This document shows, in pieces, positions 45,297 to 54,542 of a DNA stretch of 64,000 bases (position 1 is its first letter; each line of letters starts with the position of its first letter). The DNA lies in contig CAWIDE010000006.1 in assembly GCA_963834715.1 (NCBI GenBank), positions 682,001-746,000 of the forward strand, given 5' to 3'. Position numbers and translations under genes: made by a program. The stretch is from CAVSUZ01 sp963834715 (GTDB lineage: Bacteria > Pseudomonadota > Alphaproteobacteria > Acetobacterales > Acetobacteraceae). Under the pieces are notes generated by a model, which saw only the letters and a program-made list of their open reading frames with translations, ran no database searches and had not been told where the DNA came from.

Positions 45297-47219
45297 GTGC
45301 GCCCCAACGGCGCGGTTCACCAGTGGAGGAAGGATCCACCCAGGAAGTTGTCGGTAGGACCTGGTAGCTGACGAGCGGTTTAGCCGGGCAACCGGTTGGA
45401 TCGGAGCCTCGTGACAAAGGCCGCCTTGGGCGGTTGAGCAATCCAGCAGGCCGTAACGCGAGTGAAGCCTGAGCAGGCCTCGAAAGTGAAGTCATGGACG
45501 CCGACCCGCCTGAGATTCGGGGAAGGCCCGCGTGGGACAGGGAAGCAACCGACCGATGCACCTGTTCCGGTCCATCGGGGTAGTGGGCACGGCACGTTGG
45601 GAAGGTGAGCCGGGTAATTGGGGGAGGCCCGTGTCGGGCGAGGGTTGCGGCCTCAACGGCGCTATCAGGCGCCGGTCTGCGCGGGAGTCGGACAGGGTCA
45701 TCGTACCTGCTGAGGCTGGGTAACGCCGGCGGAGGGAAGGGCCCTGACTTCTGGTGCGCCTTTGACGGAGAGGAGGATCGGTGATTGGCGATGAGCCTGC
45801 AAACACCCGATAAGATCCGGAACCTTCAGAGAAAGCTGTATCTCAAAGCGAAGGCAGAGCCGGACTTCCGCTTCTACCTGCTCTACGACAAGATCTATCG
45901 CGAGGACATCTTACAACACGCGTATGACCTGATGCGCGCGAACAATGGCGCACCAGGCGTTGATAGGGTGACCTTCGAGATGATCGAAGCGGCAGGGCTC
46001 GAGGAGTGGCTGTCCAGCATCAGGAAGGACCTGATTGAGAAGACGTATCGGCCAGCTCCGGTGCGAAGGGTGATGATACCCAAGCCCGGGGGCAACGGTG
46101 AGCGTCCGCTCGGTATCCCGACCATAAGGGACAGAACGGTGCAGGCCGCGGCCAAGCTGGTACTTGAGCCAATCTTCGAGGCGGATCTTGATCCCAGCGC
46201 CTATGGCTACCGCCCGAAGCGGGGCGGACTGGACGCGATCAAGGAGGTCCATACGCTTATCTGTCGCGGCTATACCGATGTGGTAGACGCCGATCTGTCC
46301 AAGTATTTCGATACGATTCCGCATCACGAACTGCTTCGATCAGTTGCGCGACGCATCGTCGATCGCAATGTCCTGCGCCTCATCAAGATGTGGCTTAAGA
46401 CACCGGTCGAGGAAATGGACGACGACGGCAAGCGACGCATGAGCTGGGGGCGACATAGCACCTGCGGCACGCCGCAGGGCGGTGTTATCAGCCCGACGCT
46501 GGCCAACGTCTACATGAATCGTTTCCTCAAACACTGGCGACGAAGCGAACGGAGTGCGGTCTACAAAGCCCATGTTGTCTCCTACGCCGATGACTTTGTC
46601 ATCCTCAGCCGCGGTCACGCGGAGGAGGCCAAGACGTGGACTGGCGGGGTGATGACCAGGCTCGGGCTGATACTGAACGAGGCGAAGACCTCGATCCGCA
46701 ACGCTCGGCAGGAAAGCTTCGACTTCCTTGGTTACCGATTCGGGCCGCACCGCTATCGGAAGGATGGTCATTGGTATCTGGGAGCAAGTCCGTCGAAGAA
46801 GGGCATACAACGGCTCAAGGAGAAGGTCGGCGAGATCCTGGTTCCAGGGAACCAGGCGGCGTGGACGGAGGTGCGCGACCGACTGAACAGCTTGCTGCGA
46901 GGATGGAGCGCATACTTCAGCTATGGCACACGCCTGATCGCATATCGGGCCGTCGACAACCACGTCTATCACAGTGTCCGCCGCTTCCTGATTCGTCGTC
47001 ACAAGGTGCAATCGCAGGGCACCAAACGCTTCAGCGATGAAGCCGTTTTCGGTGAATATGGCGTGCTTCGGCTACGTCGTGTACACCTTGGCCCGCCGCC
47101 GAAAGCTGCGAGGTGAAGCCAGTCGGAAAGCTGGATGCCGGAAACCGGCACGTCCAGTTTGATGAGCGGGGAGGGGAAACGGACCGCCCAGGCGACACCG
47201 CGCCTCTCCTCGACTCTAC
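45297..47219 (+). mobile_element. Group II intron (5' GTGCG end, domain V recognised)
   Basis: The 5' end GTGCGCC at 45297 fits the group II intron consensus. About 490 bases of structured, non-coding sequence (domains I-III) precede the reverse-transcriptase gene. Domain V is at 47128-47160: AAGCTGGA pairs with TCCAGTTT, a two-base bulge and TGCCGG/CCGGCA with AAA loop follow, with the AGC triad in place. Domain VI is about 47161-47219; the exact 3' end is approximate. Confidence 0.85.
45785..47116 (+). CDS. ltrA: Group II intron reverse transcriptase/maturase
   Basis: A 443-residue intron-encoded protein. RT motifs: NNGAPGVDRVTFEMIE, RPAPVRRVMIPKPGGNGERP, LGIPTIRDRTVQAAAKLVLE, YGYRPKRGGLDAIKEV, VVDADLSKYFDTIPHHEL, GTPQGGVISPTLANVYMN, and the active site VSYADDFVIL. 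The maturase (X) domain is WRSWSAYFSYG-like (LNSLLRGWSAYFSYGTRL). TTG 45785 has GAGGAGG eight bases upstream; ATG 45791 is the alternative. No C-terminal HNH endonuclease domain is seen. Catalytic residues are intact. Confidence 0.95.
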   Translation: MAMSLQTPDKIRNLQRKLYLKAKAEPDFRFYLLYDKIYREDILQHAYDLMRANNGAPGVDRVTFEMIEAAGLEEWLSSIRKDLIEKTYRPAPVRRVMIPKPGGNGERPLGIPTIRDRTVQAAAKLVLEPIFEADLDPSAYGYRPKRGGLDAIKEVHTLICRGYTDVVDADLSKYFDTIPHHELLRSVARRIVDRNVLRLIKMWLKTPVEEMDDDGKRRMSWGRHSTCGTPQGGVISPTLANVYMNRFLKHWRRSERSAVYKAHVVSYADDFVILSRGHAEEAKTWTGGVMTRLGLILNEAKTSIRNARQESFDFLGYRFGPHRYRKDGHWYLGASPSKKGIQRLKEKVGEILVPGNQAAWTEVRDRLNSLLRGWSAYFSYGTRLIAYRAVDNHVYHSVRRFLIRRHKVQSQGTKRFSDEAVFGEYGVLRLRRVHLGPPPKAAR

Positions 47220-47422
47220 CTGGATTTCACTCCTTTGCGAGGGTGCTGTGTTTGGGACGATCAGAGGGGAGCTCGCCATCAGGCGCGGTAAACGTCGCGC
47301 CGCAACCTTGCATTCGGTAAGAACCAACGTTGGTTTCCGACCATGATGCAGCCATGCGCATCGGCGGCGAAGCTCGCCATCACGTCTCCTTCACCCTCGC
47401 ATGCGGTGCAGGCCTGCGGCTG
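47220..47422. other. Short spacer between group II intron and IS110
   Basis: Contains CACTCCTTTGCGAGGGTGCTG and the 3' flank of the IS110 element. It should be the 3' exon of the intron's host element but shows no IS3 OrfB coding sequence. No gene supported. Confidence 0.35.
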
Positions 47423-48449
47423 TTATGCCGCGTGCCCGAGCTTCGCGCGGTAGCCATCTCCGCGCATCATCACCGCCCAAACGATGCGGGCGGTCTTGTT
47501 GGCCAGTGCGACCGCGGCGAGCTTGGTCGGCTTGCGCGCCAACAGGGCGCGGACCCATTCGCCGTCTCGTGTCCGTCGATTGCGCGCGTGGCGCAGAACG
47601 GCGACGGCGCCGGCGATGAGCAGGCTGCGGATGTATTTGTCGCCGCGCTTGCTGGTGCGTCCCAACCGTTCCTTGCCACCGCTGGAGTTCTGCCGGGGCG
47701 TCATCCCAAGCCACGCAGCGAATTCTCGCCCTGATCGGAACAGCGATGGATCAGTGACCGTCGCGGCAATCGCACTCGCACCCATGATGCCGACGCCGGG
47801 CACCGTCGCTAGCAACTGGCTGCATTTGCTTTGCCGGTGCCACCTGGTCAGTCGTACCTCGATCTCCCGCACCCTGGTCATCGTATCATTCAGACTGGTC
47901 CACGATCAGCTGCAGGATCGATCTCGCCAGCTCAGGAAGCCGCTCCTGTTCATGAGCAACTGTCTTCGTCAGCATCTCGACATTCCTGAGACCCTGCGGC
48001 GCGATGATACCGAACTCGGCCATGTGGGCGCGCAGTGCATTGACCAGCATGGTGCGTTGCCGGACCAGCAGGCTGCGGGCGCGATGCAGCATCAATACTG
48101 ATTGTTGATCTGCATCCTTCATCGGTACGAAGCGCATCGACGGACGCGCAACCGCTTCACAGATCGCTTCAGCATCGGCCGCATCGTTCTTGTTGCGTTT
48201 GACGTAGGCCTTGACATAGGTCGGCGGCATCAGCTTCACCTCATGGCCGAGCCTGATCAGTTCGCGCACCCAGTAATGCGCCGTCGCACAGGCCTCGATG
48301 CCGACCAGACATGGCGGCAAGGATCGAAAGAAGGGCAGAACTTCGCTGCGTCGCAGCTTCCTGCGGATGGCAACGGCACCACTCGCATCGACGCCGTGCA
48401 CCTGGAACCAGTGCTTGGCGAGATCCAGACCGATCGTGGTAACCTGCAT
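47423..48449 (-). pseudogene. IS110-family transposase (copy A), frameshifted
   Basis: From ATG 48449 the frame reads TTIGLDLAKHWFQVHGVDA (DEDD RuvC-like start), CLVGIEACATAHYWVREL and KRNKNDAADAEAICEAV, to TGA near 47886. One base out of step, MTRVREIEVRLTRWHR, LLATVPGVGIMGASAIAATV and GREFAAWLGMTPRQNSSGGK continue to stop 47423. The second half holds the serine transposase domain. The break at ~47890 separates the catalytic halves, so this copy is probably inactive. Confidence 0.88.
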
Positions 48450-48633
48450 GGCGGACGGCTCCTCTCATTGTGGCGTTCACAGACGACCACGTTGTGGCAC
48501 ATCGATGCCGGGAGCGGGGGCCGTCCACCCCATCAAGACGTTCGCGTCGACTGGCGGCGACGTCACCACGATATCGATACTGGCGGGCGGCAGCGCTTTA
48601 AGTCCCCGGAGACAGTCACCCACAACAATAGTG
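48450..48633 (-). ncRNA. Candidate bridge-RNA region of IS110 copy A
   Basis: A non-coding stretch of about 180 bp upstream of the transposase, bounded on the far side by the IS5 end at 48634. Known IS110-group elements encode their bridge RNA in this left-end region. This call rests on position only; the two target/donor loops were not identified. Confidence 0.35.
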
Positions 48634-49538
48634 TAGTCGCCCCTGAAAAATCCATTTTGCGGCCAAGGTCAGGGCGGCGGCTCTGGGATCGACGGCTGCT
48701 TTGGTGGCACGATCAAGCCGGACGATAACTGTCGGCGAATAGCTGCAGCAACGCACGCAACAAACGCCTCAGCCAATTGAGGATGAGGCGCAGATTGTAG
48801 CCGGTGCCGCATAGCAGTGCGTTGACCGCATCACCCTGTGCGCCGGCGAGGAAGTTACGATCCAGCCGGCCGTCGGTCTTCATGTGACCGATCACCGGCT
48901 CGATGGCGCTGCGTCGTTTCAGCTCGCGCCGGATCGTCGCGGTCATGCCGCGGCGCCGGCCGGAGATGAACACGCGTTGATCATCGAGGCCGTGGCCCCG
49001 ATAGCCGCGATCGACATAGGCGCGCGCCACCGCCGTGCCGCTGATGCGCTCGGTTTGGGCAAGTGCGGGCGCCAGCGTGTGACCGTCGTACGGGTTGCCG
49101 GGCAGCGCCAGCATGCCAAGGACGAGCCCCTCGCGGTTGGTCACGGTCACCGAGACCTTGACGCCGAACTCGTAGCGCTTGTGCGCTTTGCCTTTGCTCA
49201 GGCACTCGACCTCGGGAGCGTGCAGGGAATAAAGTTTGGCGTGATCGGTTCTCTGTTGGGCCAGCAGGCGGTCAACCAATGTGAGCGGCTGGGCGAAGTA
49301 AGGCGCGAGGTCACGGCGCACACCGAGTTTGCGGCCGATGTCGCGCGAGACGCGGCCGAGAAACGTCTTCACACGCTTGATCTCGCGCCGGGCTCGCCGC
49401 ATTTGGCGCGCATGTGCGTAGCGGTTGGCGAGACGCAACGCGCGTTTGCCCAGCCGCTGATAACTCTGCCGCAGCTTAATGCCGTGCCTGGCCGCAAGCC
49501 GCACCAGGATCTCGCGGCCGCAAATTGACGACAGGCCC
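48634..49538 (-). mobile_element. IS5-family element, copy A, 5' end truncated
   Basis: The 3' terminal sequence TAGTCGCCCCTGAAAAATCC is at 48634-48653. The far end abuts the same terminal sequence of a second copy at 49539, so copy A has lost the start of its transposase. The two copies are in the same orientation. Confidence 0.75.
48713..49504 (-). pseudogene. IS5-family transposase, C-terminal portion
   Basis: 263 residues from the middle and end of an IS5-type transposase: KLYSLHAPEVECLSKGKAHK, RYEFGVKVSVTVTNREGLVL, ALPGNPYDGHTLAPALAQTE, ARAYVDRGYRGHGLDDQRVF (second catalytic Asp) and RRSAIEPVIGHMKTDGRLDR (catalytic Glu). The N-terminal domain with the first Asp is absent. Not functional alone. 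Confidence 0.88.
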
Positions 49539-49850
49539 TAGTCGCCCCTGAAAAATCCGCTTGCGGGGAACCTGCGGACGGCTCTGGTATCCGCGGCTTG
49601 TCTTGGAGCACGATCAAGCCGGGAGGTAGCTGAGCGCGAGTAGCTGCAGCAGAGCACGCAACAAACGTTTGAGCCAGTTGAGGATGAGGCGAAGATTGTA
49701 GCCAGCCCCGCACAGCAGTGCGTTCACCCTGTGCGCCGGCGAGGAAGTTACGATCCAGCCGGCCGTCGGTCTTCATGTGGCCGATCACCGGCTCGATGGC
49801 ACTGCGCCGCTTCAACTCGCGCCAAGCGCAGGTAGGCGCCTCGGTCTCCG
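49539..49850 (-). pseudogene. IS5-family element, copy B, 3' remnant
   Basis: Starts with the same terminal sequence as copy A (49539-49558) and carries ELKRRSAIEPVIGHMKTDGR, LDRNFLAGAQGE in a broken frame, about 85% like copy A by eye with a small internal deletion near 49730. Only the last ~100 codons remain. Confidence 0.78.
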
Positions 49851-50124
49851 CCGCCTTTGCCTCCCGCATTAAAGCGGTCGAGATTGCCGAGCAGTTCGGC
49901 CAATTCGTCGCTACGGACCAACACCTTGTTGGCTGGCGCGCGCTGGGTTGCGGAATCGTCATCTATGTGGGGAGATCCTGTAGATTTCCTCGCCGACGCC
50001 GACATGACCGGCCCAAGGGGTCGATCAGGCTCTTGTAGGCAGCATAGCCGTCGCATTGTAGGATACCGCGGTAAGCACCGAGTAACGCCCGGGCATGCTC
50101 GGTACTGGCGCCCGGGCGCGTAAG
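49851..50124 (-). pseudogene. Rearranged debris with an IS66 TnpC scrap
   Basis: A short piece reading GILQCDGYAAYKSLIDPLG on the minus strand (~50085-50030) fits the IS66 TnpC motif (VLQVDGYAGY in the copy at 42.9 kb). The rest (SDELAELLGNLDRFNAGGKG) is not recognised. No functional gene. Confidence 0.45.
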
Positions 50125-50535
50125 TGTACGTGCGCGCCCCGGAAGGCAACGGCTGTGCCGAACGTTTCATCCGCACCTTGAAGGAGAACCTTTTGTGGGT
50201 GCGGAAGGCGGGTGAGCTTTCGATGCCGAGAAAGGCGAGCTCGTGCTGGAAGGTATCGGAAAGATATTGCGATCCGTGGCGCGGCCCGCGAGGTGCGGAT
50301 CCCGGCGATCCGCAGCCGGGCCCAGACCTTGCGATGACTGGCGGCCAGGACCGCGCGGATCTGCTCCAGCAGCGCCGCATCGGCCATGGGGCCGACCGGT
50401 CCCGGTCGCTGTGGCACGGCGGCCAGCGGCGGAGCCCGGTGCCGATAGACAGTCGCACGCGGCACCCGCCAAATCCGGCACACCAGGGCGAGGCCGTACG
50501 ACTTGCCGCTGACCGGCGAGATGGTGCGGCTCATG
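50125..50535 (-). pseudogene. IS3-family OrfB remnant containing a small inversion
   Basis: The minus strand from ATG 50535 reads MSRTISPVSGKSYGLALVCR, IWRVPRATVYRHRAPP, LAASHRKVWARLRIAGIRTS, then in another frame HGSQYLSDTFQHELAFLGIE and SSPAF (to ~50212). The expected next segment, RAPEGNGCAERFIRTLKENL followed by LWVR, is present but on the plus strand (50128-50211). So an ~84-bp block is inverted in place. The central DDE region is deleted. Confidence 0.78.
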
Positions 50536-50626
50536 GCTTCGGCCTCCGCCGGCCCAAAGACGCTATGGGGCGAGCGGCGAGGTGGTGGCACCGTCGTCGC
50601 TGCGAAACTGATGATGGAGTGCCCCA

Positions 50627-51787
50627 ATGCCTCAGCCGAAAAATGACCTCAGCCGATCCCTCGTCGCTCTCGATCAGCATAGGACGCTGATCGCAGTTGT
50701 CGAACTCAGTTTGGGGTCGTGGTTGGTCGGCGGAATCGTCCCCGGTATCGAACGGGACCCGCTGAAGAAGCTCGCACCAGACGCGGAGGCTTTGCTTCGG
50801 CTCCTGCATCGCTGGCGCGACGAGGCAATCAAGGTCGGCCACGCCATCGAGCGAATGGTCGTCGCCTTCGAGGCTGGCTACGATGGGTTCTGGCTGGCCC
50901 GCTGGCTGCGCTCTCGCGGGATCGAGGCGCATGTCATTCATCCGACCAGTGTTGCGGTCTCCCGCGAACAACGACGGGCGAAGACCGACCGGCTGGATAT
51001 CGGGCTTCTCAAGCGCTCCTTCCTCGGTTGGCTGCGCGGCGAGAAGAACCACTGCACCATGGCTGCAATCCCCACCCTGGAAGAAGAGGATGCCAAGCGC
51101 CCGACCCGTGAACGCGAGCACCTGGTTGGGAAACGCACCAGCATCATCAACCGCATGAAAGCGGCGCTGGTTCGCCTTGGCATCCGCGGCTTCAACCCGA
51201 AACTGCGCAAAGCACCAGAACGGCTTCCGGCGCTGCGGACGCCCGAGGGATGTCCGATCCCTCCCAACACACTGGCCGAGCTCACACGCGAGATGGCGCA
51301 ACTGCGGTTCATTAACGACCAGATCAAGCAGATCGAGGCAGCCCGTCTGGAACGGGTGAAACAATCACCGCAACAGGGGCCAAACTCCAAGGTATTACAG
51401 TTGGCGCGAATACGCGGGGTTGGCCTCGAGACGGCGGATATGCTCGTCCATGAGATGTTCTCACGCGATCTGCGCGATCACCGGGCCGTGGCCCGCTATG
51501 CCGGGCTGACGGGCTCGCCCGACGAAAGCGGCTCGCGACGGCGAGAAAAAGGCCTCGCCAAAACGGGCAACGCGCGCGTACGCCGCGGCATGATCCAGTT
51601 GGCCTGGCGGTTCCTGGGACACCAAGAAGGCAGTGCCTTGGCACAATGGTACGAGGCGGCCGTCGCCGGGGGTAAAAAGCCCAAGAGCATGATCGTAGCG
51701 CTTGCCCGCAAGCTGTTGATCGCGCTCTGGCGGTTCGTCGCAACTGGCGACGTGCCACACGGCGTGGTGCTGCACTGTGCGGTGTGA
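50627..51787 (+). CDS. IS110-family transposase (copy B), intact
   Basis: A 386-residue IS110-type transposase (RuvC-like DEDD plus C-terminal transposase_20 domain). N-terminal VALDQHRTLIAVVELSLGSW, RMVVAFEAGYDGFWLARWLR, AHVIHPTSVAVSREQRRAKT with KTDRLD, and C-terminal LARIRGVGLETADMLVHEMF, ARYAGLTGSPDESGSRRREK and GLAKTGNARVRRGMIQLAWR. No frameshift. IS3 debris lies immediately upstream, leaving little room for a 5' bridge RNA, so its guide RNA may be in the 3' flank (51788-52098). Confidence 0.92.
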   Translation: MPQPKNDLSRSLVALDQHRTLIAVVELSLGSWLVGGIVPGIERDPLKKLAPDAEALLRLLHRWRDEAIKVGHAIERMVVAFEAGYDGFWLARWLRSRGIEAHVIHPTSVAVSREQRRAKTDRLDIGLLKRSFLGWLRGEKNHCTMAAIPTLEEEDAKRPTREREHLVGKRTSIINRMKAALVRLGIRGFNPKLRKAPERLPALRTPEGCPIPPNTLAELTREMAQLRFINDQIKQIEAARLERVKQSPQQGPNSKVLQLARIRGVGLETADMLVHEMFSRDLRDHRAVARYAGLTGSPDESGSRRREKGLAKTGNARVRRGMIQLAWRFLGHQEGSALAQWYEAAVAGGKKPKSMIVALARKLLIALWRFVATGDVPHGVVLHCAV

Positions 51788-52098
51788 CCTGGTGAGACGT
51801 GGGAGACTAACAATCGCACCGAGATTCGGCGCTCGTCTGCCTCACGCGACGATTCGCCGATGACAATCCTGTACCGTCCAGAGACGCTCAAGCGGCTTGC
51901 ATTGTAGGCTGTCTGGGCGGGCCGGCCCGCCGGGAGCGACCGATGACGATCCCGCGCTTTGAGCGCCAACCTCGGACGTGTGCCCCGGCGGGTTGGCCAC
52001 GACGGATGCCCAGTAGGAAGCTGCGCCCTCGAGCGCCAGGTACAGGATCGGCAAAGCGTCGTGACAGGCTCGCATATGTCACAGAAGGGGAAAACGCG
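51788..52098. other. Non-coding gap between two IS110 transposase genes
   Basis: A 311-bp stretch with several G/C-rich inverted segments (for example GGGCGGGCCGGCCCGCC at ~51918-51934). It is either the 3' flank of copy B, the 5' flank of copy C, or both, and may hold a bridge RNA. No coding sequence supported. Confidence 0.4.
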
Positions 52099-53336
52099 AT
52101 GACGGAAGAAACTTTGGCATGGTTTGCCGGCGTCGATTGGGGCTCGGAAAAGCACCAGGCCTGTCTTCTCGATGGTCAAGGCAACATCACAGCCGAACGC
52201 GAGTTTCTGCATAGTGGTGCCGGTCTGACGGAGCTCGGCGATTGGCTGCTCTCGGTCGCCAATGTGGCAAGTACCGTTGGTGTGGCTATCGAAGTACCGC
52301 ATGGACCCGTTGTCAACTCGTTGGTTGATCGCGGCTTTGTCATCCACGCAATCAATCCTAAGCAACTCGAACGCTTACGCGACCGGTTCAGCATCGCCGG
52401 TGCTAAGGACGATCGCCGGGACGCCTATGTCCTGGCCGACGGTCTGCGTACCGATCGCCGTCTGTTCCGCCGCCTCCATGTTGCTGACCCGCGGCTCATC
52501 GAGTTACGCGCGTGGTCGCGCCTTGCCGAGGAACTGAAGGAGGAACGGGTTCGGCTCAGCAACCGCGTTGGTCAGCAACTCTGGCGGTATTATCCGCAGA
52601 TGCAGAAGCTCACCGACGACCTTGCTGCTCCGTGGTTCCTTGAGCTCTGGAGCATCGCCCCCACACCGGCCAAGGCACGCCAGCTTCGCAAGTCGACGAT
52701 TGAGCGGTTACTCAGGCAGCATCGCATCCGTCGCTTGGATGCCGAGACCGTTCTCTGCAGATTGCGAGAACCCGCCATCAAAGTTGCGGACGGCGTTGCT
52801 GAAGCGGCTAGCATTCACCTGCGCTCGCTGGTTGCTCGCCTGCGCGTTGTCAATCGCGAGCTACGGGAGGGCGAGGACCAACTCGACAAACTCTGCTTGG
52901 CCGTTGGTGAGACCAAAGCCGCATCGGGAGAATGCCTTCAACGACAGGACATCCTGATCCTCAGATCGATGCCCGGTATCGGCAGGATCAATCTCGCGGC
53001 ACTGCTCTGCGAAGCTTCCGGGCCTCTTGGCAGCCGGGACTATCAGGCACTGCGGACGCTGTGTGGTGCCGCGCCGGTCACCAGGCGGAGCGGCAAGTCG
53101 CACATTGTCGTCATGCGCTACGCCGCGCACGTTCGATTGCGTAATACGGTCTACCACTGGGCACGTGTCGCCACTCAGCTCGACCCCAAGTGTCGTACCA
53201 GGTACGCTGCTCTGCGCCACGCGGCCACTCGCACGGCCGCGCCCTGCGCGGCGTCGCAGACAGACTGCTTGCCCTGGCTTGCGTCCTTCTGCAGCGACAA
53301 ACGCTATTTGATCCGCAATTCGGTCAGGCCGGGTAA
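52099..53336 (+). pseudogene. IS110-family transposase (copy C), frameshifted near the C-terminus
   Basis: From ATG 52099 (AGAAGGGG upstream) it reads WFAGVDWGSEKHQACLLDGQ, AIEVPHGPVVNSLVDRGFVI, FSIAGAKDDRRDAYVLADGL, then ILRSMPGIGRINLAALLCEA, LRTLCGAAPVTRRSGKSHIV, and HWARVATQLDPKCRTRYAAL. Near 53215 one base is missing; the other frame gives RGHSHGRALRGVADRLLALA, CVLLQRQTLFDPQFGQAG to TAA 53336, the normal family end. The core domains are complete, so activity of the truncated frame cannot be excluded. Confidence 0.85.
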
Positions 53337-53433
53337 AATCCACGCCAATCCGCCGCGCACCCAGCCCAATCCGGTTTCTCAGTTCGGCTGGAGCGCCGTT
53401 TCTCCGTCCCGGCCTGCGTAAGCTGTAACGCGC

Positions 53434-53517
53434 CTCGCGCAGCGGCGGTCAAGACTGGCCGAAGGCCACCGCGAAGCGGCCCGAAAGCGGTCTTGACGGT
53501 CGCGAGCACGGCGCGAG
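53434..53517 (+). ncRNA. Multi-branched hairpin element 3' of IS110 copy C
   Basis: Nested inverted repeats: outer CTCGCGC (53434-53440)/GCGCGAG (53511-53517); middle GTCAAGAC (53448-53455)/GTCTTGAC (53490-53497). Inside are two side-by-side hairpins with GAA loops, TGGCC-GAA-GGCCA (53456-53468) and CCGC-GAA-GCGG (53469-53479). This cloverleaf-like fold lies ~100 bp after the transposase stop, where some IS110 (IS1111-group) elements carry their RNA. It could be the bridge RNA or a recombination end. Transcription is not shown. Confidence 0.5.
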
Positions 53518-54147
53518 CCTGGGTCAGGTCGGAAGCGCTGCCGCATGTCTGCTACGTGCCACACCACATGAACATACGATCCACATAAGAAACAGACATC
53601 GCAAGCGGGGTTACCGCCCCGCCGCGTATTTTTCTCTTGACTATCGGTAGGAAGCCCGAGGCGGTGGTGATCCGCGCCGCCCTATGGCTGTCAATTGCCG
53701 CCCCAAAGAATGGACCCACCACCCCGGAGCGGTCGAGCCGCAGATCGGGAAGACCCGGGTAATTCAAAGCGCAACGTAGCGCGTAGTCTTGATTGGGACC
53801 CGATCAGCGAACTCCATCAGGGCCAGCGGTCATATGCACCGCACCGAAGGGCCGGACATATGACTGCACCTGACCATTCCGCCAGAACCGCTTCGAAAGC
53901 CCTTGCACGCGGGGGTCGTCCACATATGAATGATGCATCAGTGCGTTTCTTGGGCCCGGGGATCAGGCCAGGAATAACAGCGAGAACCAGATGAAGTAGG
54001 GGGCCAGAAGCACATGGCGCAGTTGCGAATGCGTCTCACGTGGCTGGCCCGCGGCCCGATTTGGCAATGGTGCAAAACCGGTTGCCTGGGGCGGGCGTTG
54101 CAAGGCGGGGTGCGTCATGGGCGCGCCGGCTATAAGGAGTCCGTACA
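53518..54147. other. Gene-poor stretch
   Basis: No convincing gene. A minus-strand end QLRHVLLAPYFIWFSLLFLA (~54020-53963) looks like the last membrane helix of a lost protein. The rest shows no recognisable coding sequence. Confidence 0.35.
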
Positions 54148-54432
54148 ATGAGGGCAAACAAGTTCATCATAATGGCCGCGACGGCTGGGCTGATTGCGAG
54201 CTCGGGCGCCGCTTTTGGGGCCGGGGGCAATGGCGGCACGGCCGAGCAGGCCAATCCGAACGCGATGCCGCCGAGCTCTGTCGTCCCGCCTAGCACTCCG
54301 ACCGGGACGGCCGGAATCAGCCATCGGTTTGTGGCGCACGGACAACAGGTAAAGAAGTTAAATGGCCAGCCGGGGGTTGGAAGCAGCTCAACGCCGGGAC
54401 GCTCGAAATCTCCCGTAGCCTCACAAGGGTAG
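54148..54432 (+). CDS. Small secreted protein with ANPNA motif
   Basis: A 94-residue product with a signal peptide (MRANKFIIMAATAGLIASSG, cleavage near AAFG-AG) and a Gly/Pro/Ser-rich mature part containing AEQANPNAMPPSS. ATG 54148 has AAGGAG upstream at good distance. The ANPNA motif and general make-up recall the secreted protein at 26285-26701. No known domain. It is one of very few intact-looking cargo genes in the island. Confidence 0.65.
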   Translation: MRANKFIIMAATAGLIASSGAAFGAGGNGGTAEQANPNAMPPSSVVPPSTPTGTAGISHRFVAHGQQVKKLNGQPGVGSSSTPGRSKSPVASQG

Positions 54433-54542
54433 CCGAAATGCAGCACTAGAGCAGGTTGCGATCATCCCGAATCGAGAAAGGGATTCCCCGGCGCGGGTGA
54501 GATCTGATTCACCGTGCGGGCTGGACGAGGAGGCCAGCTTGC

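Noticed and set aside
50124..50690. Plus-strand frame containing IS3 integrase sequence as a gene
   Set aside because: Only the first ~28 codons are integrase-like, and these come from the inverted block; the rest is antisense to the OrfB relic.
53963..54157. 64-codon minus-strand frame ending in a hydrophobic helix
   Set aside because: Only the last ~20 residues look like protein; there is no start signal or recognisable family.
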